Origin: an uncultured Elusimicrobiales bacterium
GTDB taxonomy: Bacteria > Elusimicrobiota > Elusimicrobia > Elusimicrobiales > Elusimicrobiaceae
Assembly (NCBI GenBank): GCA_944327085.1
Contig: CALVGG010000001.1
Span: 248,001 to 312,000 of the forward strand
Direction of reading: 5' to 3'
Length of the DNA stretch: 64,000 bases
Within the stretch, counting starts at the first letter, position 1. Each line of letters starts with the position of its first letter. Below the pieces are notes generated by a model. It saw nothing but the letters and a program-made list of their open reading frames with translations, searched no databases and was not told where the DNA came from. The position numbers were made by a program, and so were the translations under genes. Positions 1 to 8,681 of this stretch are shown here, piece after piece.

Positions 1-49
1 TGGAAAATATAGGCCGATTAATAAAAAATTTTGAAAACATATTTTCCCC

Positions 50-1396
50 TTATTTGCTCTTTTGGTCTTGAGCGGAGGGTTTGTCTTCCCCGGCAGTTTG
101 CGCGGTGGAAACAATGGAAGCCGCAATTTTGGCTTCCATTTCAGCGGTGTTTTGTTGGTCTTCCTCAGAAACCTGTTTCTTGGGAGCAAGCGACGCCGGC
201 AAAGCAAAATCCTGCAAATTCACCGTTACCTGCATGCCGGGTTTCATTTTAATCAACCCGCCGGAAACCACGGTTTCGCCCCCTTTTAAACCGTCCGTAA
301 TAATGTACATATTGTCCTGCAGTTCCCCCTGCACGGGGCGGGGCGTAACGGCGTTATTTTCGTCCACCACATATACAATTTTGCCGTTGGGCGTATTTAA
401 CACGGCAGAAGAAGGAATCAGCACCGCATTTTTATAGGTAGCCCCCACCAAACGCACACGCACAAACTGGCCGGGCATTAACAGGCGGCTGTTGTTGGGG
501 TTGGCAAATTGGGCCTTCATAGCCAGGCTGGATGTTTGGGTATTTTCGGAACTGTCAAAGAAAATTATTTTGCCTTTTTCCGGGTAAATTTTTCCGTTGG
601 ACATAACCACTTCCACATAAATAGGCGCCTTGGAAGGTTCCACCTGGCGGTAAACCTCCGGGTCAATGGCTTTGGCGGAATCTTCATTCCCCAGTACAAT
701 CTGGCCAGATACATACCCGCTGGCCAATTTTTCAAACTGGCGGCCGGGCATGGAGAAGTTTACCCATAAGGGGTCAATTTGCACCATGGTGGTAAGCAGG
801 CCGCTGTCCCCGGTGGGGGAAATCAAACTGCCTACGGACTGCGCCTCCCGCCCCGTAATGCCGGATATAGGCGCCGTTACCTTGGTATAACCCAAATTAA
901 TTTCCGCATTGGTTACTTCCGCCTCGGCCACTTGCACATCCGCCTGGGCGGCTTCATAAGCAGAAAGCGCGTCATCATAATTTTTCTGGCTGACGGCATT
1001 ATCCGCACGCAGGGTTTTCATACGGTTATATTCCCGCCGCGTGCTGCGCTCCTGTGCTTGTGCCTGAGCCAGCGCCCCTTTGGCTTTGGCCAGTGCGGCT
1101 TTGTATTCTTTATCATTAATCTGAAAAAGCTGGGTGCCTTCTTTTACATATTCCCCTTCATTAAACAGGCGCGATTCCAAAATTCCCCCCACTTGCGCAC
1201 GCACGCTGACCTGTAAAGAACCCGCCACCTGGGCAGGATATTCTATATTCCAGGGCAAATCCGTCTTTAATACCTTAACGGCATTTACCGTAACAGGCGC
1301 GGCAGCCCCACCGGATGTTTGGTTTTTGCAGCCGGCACTAAACAACACCCCGGCCAACAATAGAACCCCCAATAAATTTTTGCTTACATTTTGCAT
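50..1396 (-). CDS. RND efflux pump periplasmic adaptor lipoprotein (AcrA/MexA family)
   Basis: Periplasmic adaptor (membrane fusion protein) that would link an inner-membrane RND pump to an outer-membrane channel for drug or solute export. About 448 residues. The start at 1396 is chosen because GAGAGGAAA lies just upstream and the protein then opens with a lipoprotein signal ending LFSAGC (Cys at residue 23). Family order is visible: the first half of a biotinyl-lipoyl-like domain (VRAQVGGILESRLF), an alanine/glutamate-rich alpha-hairpin (about residues 90-160), the second lipoyl half (GYTKVTAPISG), then beta-barrel and membrane-proximal domains. The pump gene would be expected just beyond the left edge. 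The promoter carries a -10 TATAAT at 1433-1438 and a palindrome at 1459-1474 that overlaps the expected -35 position. Confidence 0.93.
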   Translation of the reverse strand: MQNVSKNLLGVLLLAGVLFSAGCKNQTSGGAAAPVTVNAVKVLKTDLPWNIEYPAQVAGSLQVSVRAQVGGILESRLFNEGEYVKEGTQLFQINDKEYKAALAKAKGALAQAQAQERSTRREYNRMKTLRADNAVSQKNYDDALSAYEAAQADVQVAEAEVTNAEINLGYTKVTAPISGITGREAQSVGSLISPTGDSGLLTTMVQIDPLWVNFSMPGRQFEKLASGYVSGQIVLGNEDSAKAIDPEVYRQVEPSKAPIYVEVVMSNGKIYPEKGKIIFFDSSENTQTSSLAMKAQFANPNNSRLLMPGQFVRVRLVGATYKNAVLIPSSAVLNTPNGKIVYVVDENNAVTPRPVQGELQDNMYIITDGLKGGETVVSGGLIKMKPGMQVTVNLQDFALPASLAPKKQVSEEDQQNTAEMEAKIAASIVSTAQTAGEDKPSAQDQKSK

Positions 1397-1458
1397 ATAA
1401 TTTCCTCTCGCATAAAAATAACGTACCATAAAATTATAGCAAGTTTTTGGGCTTTTTG

Positions 1459-1474
1459 TTTACCGCTCGGTAAA
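1459..1474. promoter_or_regulatory. Perfect 16-bp palindrome, TetR-type operator candidate
   Basis: TTTACCG-CT-CGGTAAA is a perfect inverted repeat with 7-bp arms and a 2-bp centre. It lies between the divergent efflux adaptor and acetyltransferase genes and overlaps the -35 position expected for the efflux promoter (-10 TATAAT on the minus strand at 1433-1438, inside TGCTATAAT). TetR/AcrR-type repressors commonly bind such palindromes next to efflux genes. No tetR gene lies in this window, so the regulator is inferred. Confidence 0.6.
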
Positions 1475-1523
1475 TAAATTTTTAATTACTGGTTTTTTTG
1501 TTAGTAATTGCTAAAATAAGTTT

Positions 1524-2081
1524 ATGAGCGAAAAACAAAATATGTTGGAAAGCCGCCCTTATAACGCGGCGGACCCGGAACTGGTGCAGGAAAGAAACCG
1601 CGCCAGGGAATTATTAAAACAATTAAATTTCACCTCTCCGCAGGATGGAGAGCTGCGCGCCCGGCTGCAAAAAGAACTTTTGCCCAACGCCGCCGAAGAT
1701 TTACATATAGAATATCCGTTCTTTTGCGATTACGGTGCCCAAATCTATACCGGAAAAAATGTCTTCATTAATTTTAACTGTACAATACTGGATTGTGCCC
1801 CCGTGGAAATTGGAGACAATACCCTCATCGGCCCCAGTGTACAAATTTACACTGCCACCCACCCACTCATGCCGCAAAAAAGGTTAGAAGGCCTGGAATC
1901 TGCGCAAAAAGTACGCATTGGTAAAAACGTATGGCTGGGCGGCGGCTGCATTATCCTGCCCGGTGTATGGGTGGGAGACAACGCTGTAGTGGCGGCCGGC
2001 GCCGTGGTAACGCGCGACGTGGCCCCCGGCACCGTGGTAGCCGGAAGCCCGGCAAAAGTAATCCGCCGGTTTTTAGTTTAA
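1524..2081 (+). CDS. Sugar O-acetyltransferase (maltose/galactoside acetyltransferase family)
   Basis: Left-handed beta-helix acetyltransferase of the Maa/LacA/NodL group, using acetyl-CoA to O-acetylate sugars in the cytoplasm. At 185 residues it matches the family. The N-terminal Maa helical region (MLESRPYNAADPEL) is followed by hexapeptide repeats from about residue 75. The conserved histidine is in TATHPL, and GSPAKVIR marks the usual C-terminal end of the helix. There is no Shine-Dalgarno sequence. A -10-like TAAAAT (1512-1517, extended by TG) ends six bases before the ATG, which suggests a leaderless mRNA. The physiological substrate cannot be read from the sequence. Confidence 0.92.
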   Translation: MSEKQNMLESRPYNAADPELVQERNRARELLKQLNFTSPQDGELRARLQKELLPNAAEDLHIEYPFFCDYGAQIYTGKNVFINFNCTILDCAPVEIGDNTLIGPSVQIYTATHPLMPQKRLEGLESAQKVRIGKNVWLGGGCIILPGVWVGDNAVVAAGAVVTRDVAPGTVVAGSPAKVIRRFLV

Positions 2082-2158
2082 GGGTAACACTTGCCCTGCC
2101 ACAGCTTCTGATACCGGGTGGGGCGGTATAGCCTGCCATAGCAAAGGCGGGAGGTTGT
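2082..2158 (+). ncRNA. Structured mRNA leader of cysK with alternative pairings over the RBS
   Basis: The 77 nt between the preceding stop and cysK fold strongly. ATACCG (2111-2116) pairs with CGGTAT (2124-2129) around the loop GGTGGGG (2117-2123). CCTGCC (2132-2137) pairs with GGCGGG (2146-2151), which overlaps the cysK ribosome-binding site GGGAGG (2149-2154). The heptamer CCTGCCA occurs twice (2095-2101 and 2132-2138), and each copy can pair with either GGTGGGG or GGCGGG, giving mutually exclusive folds. I do not recognise a known riboswitch family. The pairings are seen directly; regulatory function is inferred. Confidence 0.45.
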
Positions 2159-3073
2159 ATGCATATTGCAGAAAATTTGTCTGAATTAATAGGGCACACA
2201 CCTTTAGTGCGCATTAACAAATTAAACCCGGGGCCGGGGGCGATATATGCCAAATTGGAAATGTTTAACCCATACAGCATAAAAGACCGCGCCGCACAAA
2301 ATATGCTGGCCGCGGCCGAAAAACAGGGCCTGTTAAAACCCGGCGGGCATATTGTGGAACCCACCAGCGGGAATATGGGCATAGCACTGGCCTTTTTGGC
2401 GGCGGTAAAGGGTTATGCCATCACCCTTACCATGCCCGAAAATATGAGCCCGGAACGGGTAAAAATGCTTAAAGCGCTGGGGGCTAATATTGTGCTTACC
2501 CCCGCCCAAGCGGGTATGAAAGGCGCCATAGAAAAAGCCCAAGAAATACTGGCCCAAACGCCGGGGGCGTTTATGCCCTCTCAGTTTGAAAACCCCGCCA
2601 ACGCCCAGGCACACCGCCAAACCGCGCAGGAAATTTTAAACGCTTTAGACGGAAAAGTGGATACCCTGGTTTGCGGTGTAGGCACCGGCGGCACTTTAAC
2701 AGGCACCGCCACGGAACTAAAAAAACACTGCCCCCATTTGCATACCGTAGCCGTGGAACCGGCGGACAGCCCCGTCCTTTCCGGCGGGAAAGCGGGCCCC
2801 CATAAATTGCAGGGCATAGGGGCCGGGTTTATACCCAAAATTTTAGATACAAAATTAATAGACGAAATCATCCCCGTATCTGCCCAAGATGCCGGGCAAA
2901 CAGCCCGCGCCTTGGCAAAAATGGAAGGCATTTTAGCCGGCATCAGCTCCGGCGCGGCGTTATGGGCCGCACTGCAAGTGGCCGCACGCCAGGAAAGTGA
3001 CGAAAAAAACATTGTGGTTATCTTTCCAGACAGCGGGGAACGCTACCTAAGCACTTGGGAGTTTGAAGAATGA
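2159..3073 (+). CDS. cysK: Cysteine synthase (O-acetylserine sulfhydrylase)
   Basis: PLP enzyme that makes L-cysteine from O-acetylserine and sulfide in the cytoplasm. Length (304 residues) and motifs fit CysK/CysM: the PLP lysine in YSIKDRAAQ (about residue 42), substrate-binding PTSGNMGIALA, the phosphate-binding glycine loop GVGTGGTLTG, and a C-terminal IVVIFPDSGERYLST. The RBS GGGAGG lies five bases before the ATG and is covered by a hairpin in the leader, so translation could be regulated. The next gene starts within the stop codon (ATGA overlap), so the two are co-transcribed. CysK and CysM cannot be separated confidently from the sequence alone. Confidence 0.93.
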   Translation: MHIAENLSELIGHTPLVRINKLNPGPGAIYAKLEMFNPYSIKDRAAQNMLAAAEKQGLLKPGGHIVEPTSGNMGIALAFLAAVKGYAITLTMPENMSPERVKMLKALGANIVLTPAQAGMKGAIEKAQEILAQTPGAFMPSQFENPANAQAHRQTAQEILNALDGKVDTLVCGVGTGGTLTGTATELKKHCPHLHTVAVEPADSPVLSGGKAGPHKLQGIGAGFIPKILDTKLIDEIIPVSAQDAGQTARALAKMEGILAGISSGAALWAALQVAARQESDEKNIVVIFPDSGERYLSTWEFEE

Positions 3074-3915
3074 ACCTGAAAACCTGTGCCGCGTGTGTGC
3101 TGATGTGCCTGCCGGGGCTAAGTGCCTGGGCGGCAGAAGAAGATGTAATTGTGATAGAAATGGACGGGAACGATTTTGCGTCTTCTTCCGCCGGGCCCAC
3201 GGTGTCCGTCTGGCAAAACTCCGCCGCACAGCTTGAAAAACAATTTAAAAACAAAACGCTTTCCCAGGTGCTCACAATGGCTTCCAGCGTGCCAAGTATA
3301 CAAAAAACACTCACAGCCGCCAACGGCAAAAAATATGTTTTCCTGCGCTATGGGGATGAAGACTCCTTTCGCAAACTGTTATTTTCCAATCAAGCCACCC
3401 CAAAATTTTTGGCGGCTGCCGCCACCGTGCCTGAGGTTTTAAAACTGCAGCAAAAATACCAACTGGATATGACCGTCAGCCGTGCCGCCTTTGAAGCCGC
3501 TTACCCCCAGGCCACTTTTTTAAACGTAAGCGATTTAAAAAACAATACCACCCAGGCAGTCTTCCAATTGCAGCAAAACCCCAAAAAACCGGTTTATACT
3601 TATTATGTGTTTGAGGACGACCTTTTAACCCATACCTTTTTTGATGATGCCTCTTACAATGCCTATTTAAAGAAAATGTCTGACGCTAACAAAACCTATA
3701 CGCAAGAACAGGAAAAGAAACGCCAGGAAGAAGAAGCCGCCCGCCAAAAAGCCCTGCAAGAACAAGAAGAACAAAAACGCCGGGAAGCCGCCAAATGGCA
3801 GCGCGCCCTGGTGGAAGGCGGCACAACGGAACAATATTTATTCGGCCCCCGCTTAATAAAAGGCCCGCCTTTGGAACGCCGCAAAAAACAACAGGAAGAA
3901 CAAAACAAAAAATAG
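3070..3915 (+). CDS. Secreted protein of unknown function with a charged coiled-coil tail
   Basis: Overlaps the cysK stop by four bases. The first about 22 residues form a signal peptide (hydrophobic core, likely cut after LSAWA), so the 281-residue protein is exported. The middle region is mixed alpha/beta without a motif I recognise. From about residue 205 to 260 it becomes almost pure Glu/Lys/Gln/Arg (EQEKKRQEEEAARQ and similar), typical of a long single helix or coiled coil, and it ends in a basic tail. I assign no function. Translational coupling to cysK reflects operon structure and does not by itself imply a shared pathway. Confidence 0.8.
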   Translation: MNLKTCAACVLMCLPGLSAWAAEEDVIVIEMDGNDFASSSAGPTVSVWQNSAAQLEKQFKNKTLSQVLTMASSVPSIQKTLTAANGKKYVFLRYGDEDSFRKLLFSNQATPKFLAAAATVPEVLKLQQKYQLDMTVSRAAFEAAYPQATFLNVSDLKNNTTQAVFQLQQNPKKPVYTYYVFEDDLLTHTFFDDASYNAYLKKMSDANKTYTQEQEKKRQEEEAARQKALQEQEEQKRREAAKWQRALVEGGTTEQYLFGPRLIKGPPLERRKKQQEEQNKK

Positions 3916-4060
3916 TTTTACCCGGTCAATCCCCCGCTGTGTATGGCTTTATACATTTTTACGGAGGGGAAAACCTGTTTGCATGCCTGCCGCCGGCCTA
4001 TTAGCAAATCCGCACCGATGCCTAATTAATTTTTCCGCTTACTAAGCCCGGCATATTTCC

Positions 4061-4073
4061 TATAATGGGAATT
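4061..4073 (+). promoter_or_regulatory. -10 box TATAAT seven bases from the ATG (leaderless start)
   Basis: TATAAT at 4061-4066 is followed by seven bases and then the ATG at 4074. A transcript starting at the usual distance would begin at that ATG. The ATG at 4065 lies inside the -10 box and is therefore an unlikely start. Confidence 0.5.
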
Positions 4074-5513
4074 ATGCATATGGATCCTATATCTTTATCT
4101 TCGTTTGGTATCGCCGGGGTATTATACATTACCCTGCAAATCAGCGTTACCATACACATTTTGTTACATAAAGAAGAAGTCCACAGCGCCATTGGCTGGA
4201 TTGGGCTTATATGGCTTACGCCTTTACTGGGCACGGTATTATACGTGATACTGGGCATTAACCGCATACACCGCAAAGCGCTTTCTTTACGCAATACGGG
4301 GCCCAACCTGCTTACCGCCTCCAGCCAAATTACCGATGAAGAAAAACGCCATGTGCCGCCTTCTTTTATTCAGTTGCTTCGCCTGGGGCATAAAGTACAC
4401 CCCCAACATTTTGCTATAGGCAATACCATTACCCCTTATATTAACGGGGACAATGCCTACCCGGAAATGTGCCGCATGATTGAAAGCGCCCAAAAAGAAG
4501 TGTTAATCTCCAGCTATATTTTTAATAATGACAAAGCCGGCCACATGATTTTATCCGCCGCACAAACCGCCGTAAAAAACGGGGCCAAAGTAAAGATATT
4601 GGTGGACGGTGTGGGCTTAAACTATTCTAAACCCAACTTGGCCCATGCGGTAAAAAAATTAAAAGGCATTGAATTTAGCGTATTTCTGCCTTCCAAAAGC
4701 CCGGTTACCCTGCCTTTTGTGAACTTGCGCAACCACCGCAAAATTATGATTGTGGACGGGAAAGAGGCTTTCTTTGGCGGCATGAATATTGCCCAGGGCA
4801 ACCTGGTGGCCCAACACCCCAAAGAACCCATACAAGACACCACATTTAAAGTACAGGGCCCCGTGGTGGCGCAAATGCAGCGCGTGTTTGAAGAAGACTG
4901 GATTTTTTCAGGCAAGAAGCACTTTATCCCCTATACCGCACCAAAAAACACCCCCCTGCCCGGCCACACGCCGGCCCGCATTATACCCGACGGACCCGAC
5001 AGCGACTTTGGCAAAATACAAACCCTGGTAATGGGGGCGCTGGTGTGTGCGCAAAAGTCCATACACATTGTTACGCCGTACTTCCTGCCGGAAAGGGACG
5101 TGCTCAACGCCTTGGAACTGGCCAGCATGCGCGGGGTACATGTGGAAATTATCCTCCCATCCAAAAGCAACATATTTGGTATGGACTGGGCCATGCGGGC
5201 CAATTTCCCGCGGCTGCTTAAAAAAGGCGTAAAAATATACCTTACTCCGCCCCCGTTTGACCACAGCAAACTGCTGGTGGTGGACGAAGCCTGGACTTTT
5301 GCCGGCTCTGCCAACTGGGACGTGCGCAGCTTTAGGCTTAATTTTGAGTGCAATATAGAATGCTTGGGCCGGCATACGGCTTCGCAGGTGCTTAAAATTA
5401 TACACGCCAAAAAACAGGCAGCACGGGCAGAGGTATTCAACCCCAAGCAAAGGCCTTCCATTTTTGCTTTAATTAGAAACAATGCTTTTAAATTGTTAAC
5501 GCCTTATTATTAA
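4074..5513 (+). CDS. cls: Cardiolipin synthase (phospholipase D superfamily)
   Basis: Makes cardiolipin from phosphatidylglycerol at the inner membrane. Two N-terminal membrane segments (about residues 10-65) precede two phospholipase D catalytic motifs: HRKIMIVD followed by GGMN, and HSKLLVVD followed by GSANWD. Each has the HxKxxxxD pattern that forms the shared active site. Length (about 479 residues) matches ClsA-type enzymes. I take the ATG at 4074 because it follows a -10 box by seven bases; 4065 and 4080 are alternatives. The next gene starts two bases after the stop, so it is probably in the same operon. Confidence 0.92.
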   Translation: MHMDPISLSSFGIAGVLYITLQISVTIHILLHKEEVHSAIGWIGLIWLTPLLGTVLYVILGINRIHRKALSLRNTGPNLLTASSQITDEEKRHVPPSFIQLLRLGHKVHPQHFAIGNTITPYINGDNAYPEMCRMIESAQKEVLISSYIFNNDKAGHMILSAAQTAVKNGAKVKILVDGVGLNYSKPNLAHAVKKLKGIEFSVFLPSKSPVTLPFVNLRNHRKIMIVDGKEAFFGGMNIAQGNLVAQHPKEPIQDTTFKVQGPVVAQMQRVFEEDWIFSGKKHFIPYTAPKNTPLPGHTPARIIPDGPDSDFGKIQTLVMGALVCAQKSIHIVTPYFLPERDVLNALELASMRGVHVEIILPSKSNIFGMDWAMRANFPRLLKKGVKIYLTPPPFDHSKLLVVDEAWTFAGSANWDVRSFRLNFECNIECLGRHTASQVLKIIHAKKQAARAEVFNPKQRPSIFALIRNNAFKLLTPYY

Positions 5514-5515
5514 TT

Positions 5516-6256
5516 ATGTTTTATAAAAAACCGGGGAAAGGCCATATCCTTCTTTCCAAAGGGCAGGCGCAAAAAGAGTTTTTGGATAAGCGCTTCTCCC
5601 TTTGCGTATGGAACTTGCACAAATGCAAGGCCCGCAGCTGGAAAGAGGCCTTTGCCCACTATTGCCAACAAAGCGATTTGTTTTTAACGCAGGAAATTAT
5701 GTTCCTGCCTGAAAAAGAAAACTGCTTTGCCGATTGCGGCTTGGAATGGACGGCGGCCGTAAGCTTTTTTTCTTTCCTGCGCAGGGCGCCTATCGGCATA
5801 GCCACAGGCTGCCGGGCCCCGCTTATCCATGCCGACTACCGCGCCAATGTATTTGAACCTTTTGTTCAAACCCCCAAGATGACGCTCTCCACCCTTTACC
5901 CCACCGCAAAAGGCCCGCTGCTGGTTATTAACTTGCATGCCATTAATTTTACCGGCTTAAAACCGTTTAACCTACACATGGCCGCGGCGGCAGAACTGCT
6001 GCACGGGTTTGACGGGCCGGCTTTGGTAGCGGGGGATTTTAACGTGTGGAGCCAAAAACGCCTAAATGCCATGCGCCGCACGGCCCAAACACTGCACCTG
6101 CAGGAAATTGCCTTCACACCGGATAACCGCTCCCGCTTTTTTGGCAAACGGTTGGATTTTTTATTTACCCGCGGGCTGAAAGTAATACAGGCCCAGGCGG
6201 AAGTGTCCCACGCGTCCGACCATAACCCGCTTACCGCCGTGCTGGAGCTGGAGTAG
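5516..6256 (+). CDS. Endonuclease/exonuclease/phosphatase (EEP) family protein
   Basis: DNase I-like metal-dependent phosphoesterase fold. Visible signatures are VWNLHKC near the N-terminus, the catalytic glutamate in LTQEIMF, the AGDFNVW motif (Asp/Asn) and the C-terminal SDHNPL histidine motif. At 246 residues it matches a single-domain EEP protein with no signal peptide. It follows cls by two bases, so it is co-transcribed. By analogy with other EEP proteins paired with lipid genes it might act on phospholipid or nucleotide phosphodiesters, but the substrate is not determined here. Confidence 0.85.
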   Translation: MFYKKPGKGHILLSKGQAQKEFLDKRFSLCVWNLHKCKARSWKEAFAHYCQQSDLFLTQEIMFLPEKENCFADCGLEWTAAVSFFSFLRRAPIGIATGCRAPLIHADYRANVFEPFVQTPKMTLSTLYPTAKGPLLVINLHAINFTGLKPFNLHMAAAAELLHGFDGPALVAGDFNVWSQKRLNAMRRTAQTLHLQEIAFTPDNRSRFFGKRLDFLFTRGLKVIQAQAEVSHASDHNPLTAVLELE

Positions 6257-6311
6257 CCCCGCCCCCAAATATGCTAAAATATAAAAAATACCTTATTTTT
6301 ACGAAACAATT

Positions 6312-7793
6312 ATGAACACATCAGACAATAAAGCCGTATTTTTCAAACGTCAGGCCTTGCGTGAAGTAATTGAGGCCTTTGACCGGGGCGAACTGGAAAC
6401 CAACGCCTTTCGCATTCCTTTTAAAGTAATTCCGCCGGATTCCAAATCCGCCGTGCGTTGCTGTATTTATAAAGAACGGGCCGTCTTCCGCGCGCGCACC
6501 TTGGCCGCATTGGGCGGCAGTGTGGAACAGGACGACGAAGCCACCTCTTTAAACGAATACGCCAAACAGGCCCTTTTGCGTAAAGATATTCCCGCCACCC
6601 CGCTTACCGTGCTGGATATTGCCTGCAAAGGCTGCGTGAAAGCGCGCCATATCGTGACCGAAGCGTGCCAAGGCTGCTTGGCCCGCCCGTGCCAACAGGC
6701 CTGCAAATTTGGAGCCATATCGTTTGAAAACGGACGCTCCAAAATTGACCCGGACAAATGCAAAAACTGCGGCCAGTGCAAAGAAGCCTGCCCTTATAAC
6801 GCCATTACCTATGTGCCCGTTCCGTGCGAACAATCCTGCCCGGTAAACGCCATACACAAAGGGGAAAACGGCTTTGCGGAAATTGATTTTGACAAATGCA
6901 TTTCCTGCGGGCATTGTATGGACGCCTGCCCCTTCGGCGCCATTATGGAACGCAGCCAATTAATTGACATTTTAAGCAATATTAAAAGCGGCAAAAAAGT
7001 ATGCGCGATGATTGCCCCCTCCATTGTGGGCCAGTTTGACTGCACCCTCCCGCAGCTGATGACCGCCATCAAAAAAGCCGGTTTTACCAAAGTAACCGAA
7101 GTGGCCCTGGGGGCCGATGTTACCACCGCCCACGAAGCGGCCGAACTGGTGGAACGCCTGGAACGCGGGGATAAGTTTATGACTACGTCCTGCTGCTCTG
7201 CCTGGATACAGGCGGTAAAAAAACATTTACCCACGTTAAAACCTTTTGTGTCAGACACGCTGACCCCTATGGCCTACACGGCCGAAATTGAAAAGAAAAA
7301 CGGCTTTACCACCGTGTTTGTTGGCCCGTGTGTATCCAAGCGCGTGGAAGCAACCGAAAACCCCAATATAGATTATGTCATGACGTATGAAGAACTGGGC
7401 GCCATGCTGGACGCAAAAGGCATTAACCCGGCCGAATGTGAAGAAACCCCGCTGGATCCGTCTATCTCGGCCGAAGGCCGCTACTACGGTGTAACCGGCG
7501 GCGTGGCACAAGCGGTGGAACATGCCCTGCCCGGCCGCACCATTAAAAAAATGGCCATCAACGGGCTGGACAAAAAAGCCATGTTAATGCTGCAGGCTTA
7601 TGCCAAAGGGATTGGGGACTTTCAATTATTGGAAGTAATGAGCTGCAAAGGCGGCTGTATTGGCGGCCCGTGCACCCTTAAAAAACAGGCCCAGGTAATA
7701 AAACCCATTAAAGACCTGGTAGCCCAAAGCCCCAAAATAAAACCCGCCGTTTTGCACGAAAGCAAACAGGCAGATGATAAAGAAACAAAATAA
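6312..7793 (+). CDS. Monomeric [FeFe]-hydrogenase-like iron-sulfur protein
   Basis: Cytoplasmic 493-residue protein. The N-terminal half carries ferredoxin-type [4Fe-4S] motifs (CKNCGQCKEACP and CISCGHCMDACP, plus extra Cys clusters around residues 105-180). The C-terminal half is the H-cluster domain, with L1-type TSCCSAW, L2-type GPCVSKRVE and L3-type EVMSCKGGCIGG. The bridging cysteines for the H-cluster are all present, so hydrogen evolution/uptake or H2 sensing is possible. L1 has Ser where Pro is usual and L2 has GPC where group A enzymes have MPC, so it belongs outside classical group A. It is transcribed alone, with an extended -10 TGCTAAAAT at 6272-6280. No Shine-Dalgarno is visible. 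Confidence 0.85.
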   Translation: MNTSDNKAVFFKRQALREVIEAFDRGELETNAFRIPFKVIPPDSKSAVRCCIYKERAVFRARTLAALGGSVEQDDEATSLNEYAKQALLRKDIPATPLTVLDIACKGCVKARHIVTEACQGCLARPCQQACKFGAISFENGRSKIDPDKCKNCGQCKEACPYNAITYVPVPCEQSCPVNAIHKGENGFAEIDFDKCISCGHCMDACPFGAIMERSQLIDILSNIKSGKKVCAMIAPSIVGQFDCTLPQLMTAIKKAGFTKVTEVALGADVTTAHEAAELVERLERGDKFMTTSCCSAWIQAVKKHLPTLKPFVSDTLTPMAYTAEIEKKNGFTTVFVGPCVSKRVEATENPNIDYVMTYEELGAMLDAKGINPAECEETPLDPSISAEGRYYGVTGGVAQAVEHALPGRTIKKMAINGLDKKAMLMLQAYAKGIGDFQLLEVMSCKGGCIGGPCTLKKQAQVIKPIKDLVAQSPKIKPAVLHESKQADDKETK

Positions 7794-7800
7794 AATTGCC

Positions 7801-7844
7801 TTATAAAATACAAAACCCTCGCTTTTAATAAGCGGGGGTTTTTA
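7801..7844. terminator. Bidirectional terminator, copy 1 of a duplicated element
   Basis: AAACCCTCGCTT pairs with AAGCGGGGGTTT around a short A/T loop, with T-tracts on both strands. It serves both the hydrogenase gene and the convergent gene at 7860-8621. The 44-bp stretch is repeated at 8682-8725 with only two mismatches. Confidence 0.85.
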
Positions 7845-7859
7845 GTTTTCTCTAATGTC

Positions 7860-8621
7860 TTAATAAAACCACTGCAGCATACAATATTCTTTTTCCGTGC
7901 CTTTTTTAATATTCTGCACACATTTGGACATGCTGGGGTAGTACACGTTGTCCGGATATTTTTTAAGCACAACAGCCAAATGGTTTTCACAACGGGCAAC
8001 TCCTTCCATCAGCGTCCAAGGAGAACACCACAGTCTATATTTGATATAGTCCTTGTCTTCATCAGAAAAAGAAGAGAACTTAGCGTCACATTTTTCTACC
8101 GGTTCAGCTTCCAAGCACTGCATATAGGCCTGTTCTTGTTTTTGTTCTTTCTTTAGTGCTTTTTGCTCTTTTGCAAACTTGCGGATTAGCGCCGGAGGCA
8201 AAAGCCCTTTCTTGCTAAAATAGGTCTTTTGCATTTCCTTACTGATTTCGTTTTCGCTGAGGGCATAACACTTTTCTTCACCGTTTTCCTGCATACACAG
8301 AACCGCTTCTATATTACCCCAAATTTGGGCCCAACTGATATACATCTTTTTTAAGCTGCGCCCCTGCTGAGAAAAACCGGTCAAACTGGCGGGGATTTCA
8401 GACGAGGGCAAAAACGCCCACACCTGGCCATTCTCGTCTTCCGCACGGGCCACAACGCCTTCTTTGTCACGCAAGATATGTTTAAATTCAACAGGAAACG
8501 CCGCCAAAGACTCTGCTGCGGGGGCAGCTTCTTTATTCAGGTCATCTGCACTTGCCGCCAGAGCGGGAAACAAAAAAAGGCTTAAAAGTATTGCCATTAA
8601 TATATATTTCTCTTTTTTCAT
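7860..8621 (-). CDS. Secreted hypothetical protein, cysteine-containing
   Basis: 253 residues with a clear signal peptide (MKKEK then a hydrophobic core, likely cleaved after ALAASA). The RBS AAGGAAG lies ten bases before the ATG. The mature part has a short beta-rich N-terminal half, a Lys/Glu/Gln-rich helix (about residues 140-165) and a C-terminal third with several spaced cysteines that could form disulfides in the periplasm. I recognise no family. The gene sits exactly between two near-identical terminator repeats, as if it was gained or shuffled as a cassette. Confidence 0.75.
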   Translation of the reverse strand: MKKEKYILMAILLSLFLFPALAASADDLNKEAAPAAESLAAFPVEFKHILRDKEGVVARAEDENGQVWAFLPSSEIPASLTGFSQQGRSLKKMYISWAQIWGNIEAVLCMQENGEEKCYALSENEISKEMQKTYFSKKGLLPPALIRKFAKEQKALKKEQKQEQAYMQCLEAEPVEKCDAKFSSFSDEDKDYIKYRLWCSPWTLMEGVARCENHLAVVLKKYPDNVYYPSMSKCVQNIKKGTEKEYCMLQWFY

Positions 8622-8681
8622 TCATTTACTTCCTTAATAATCAATATAATAAAAACCCCATAAAAAGCAATACTTTTATAC

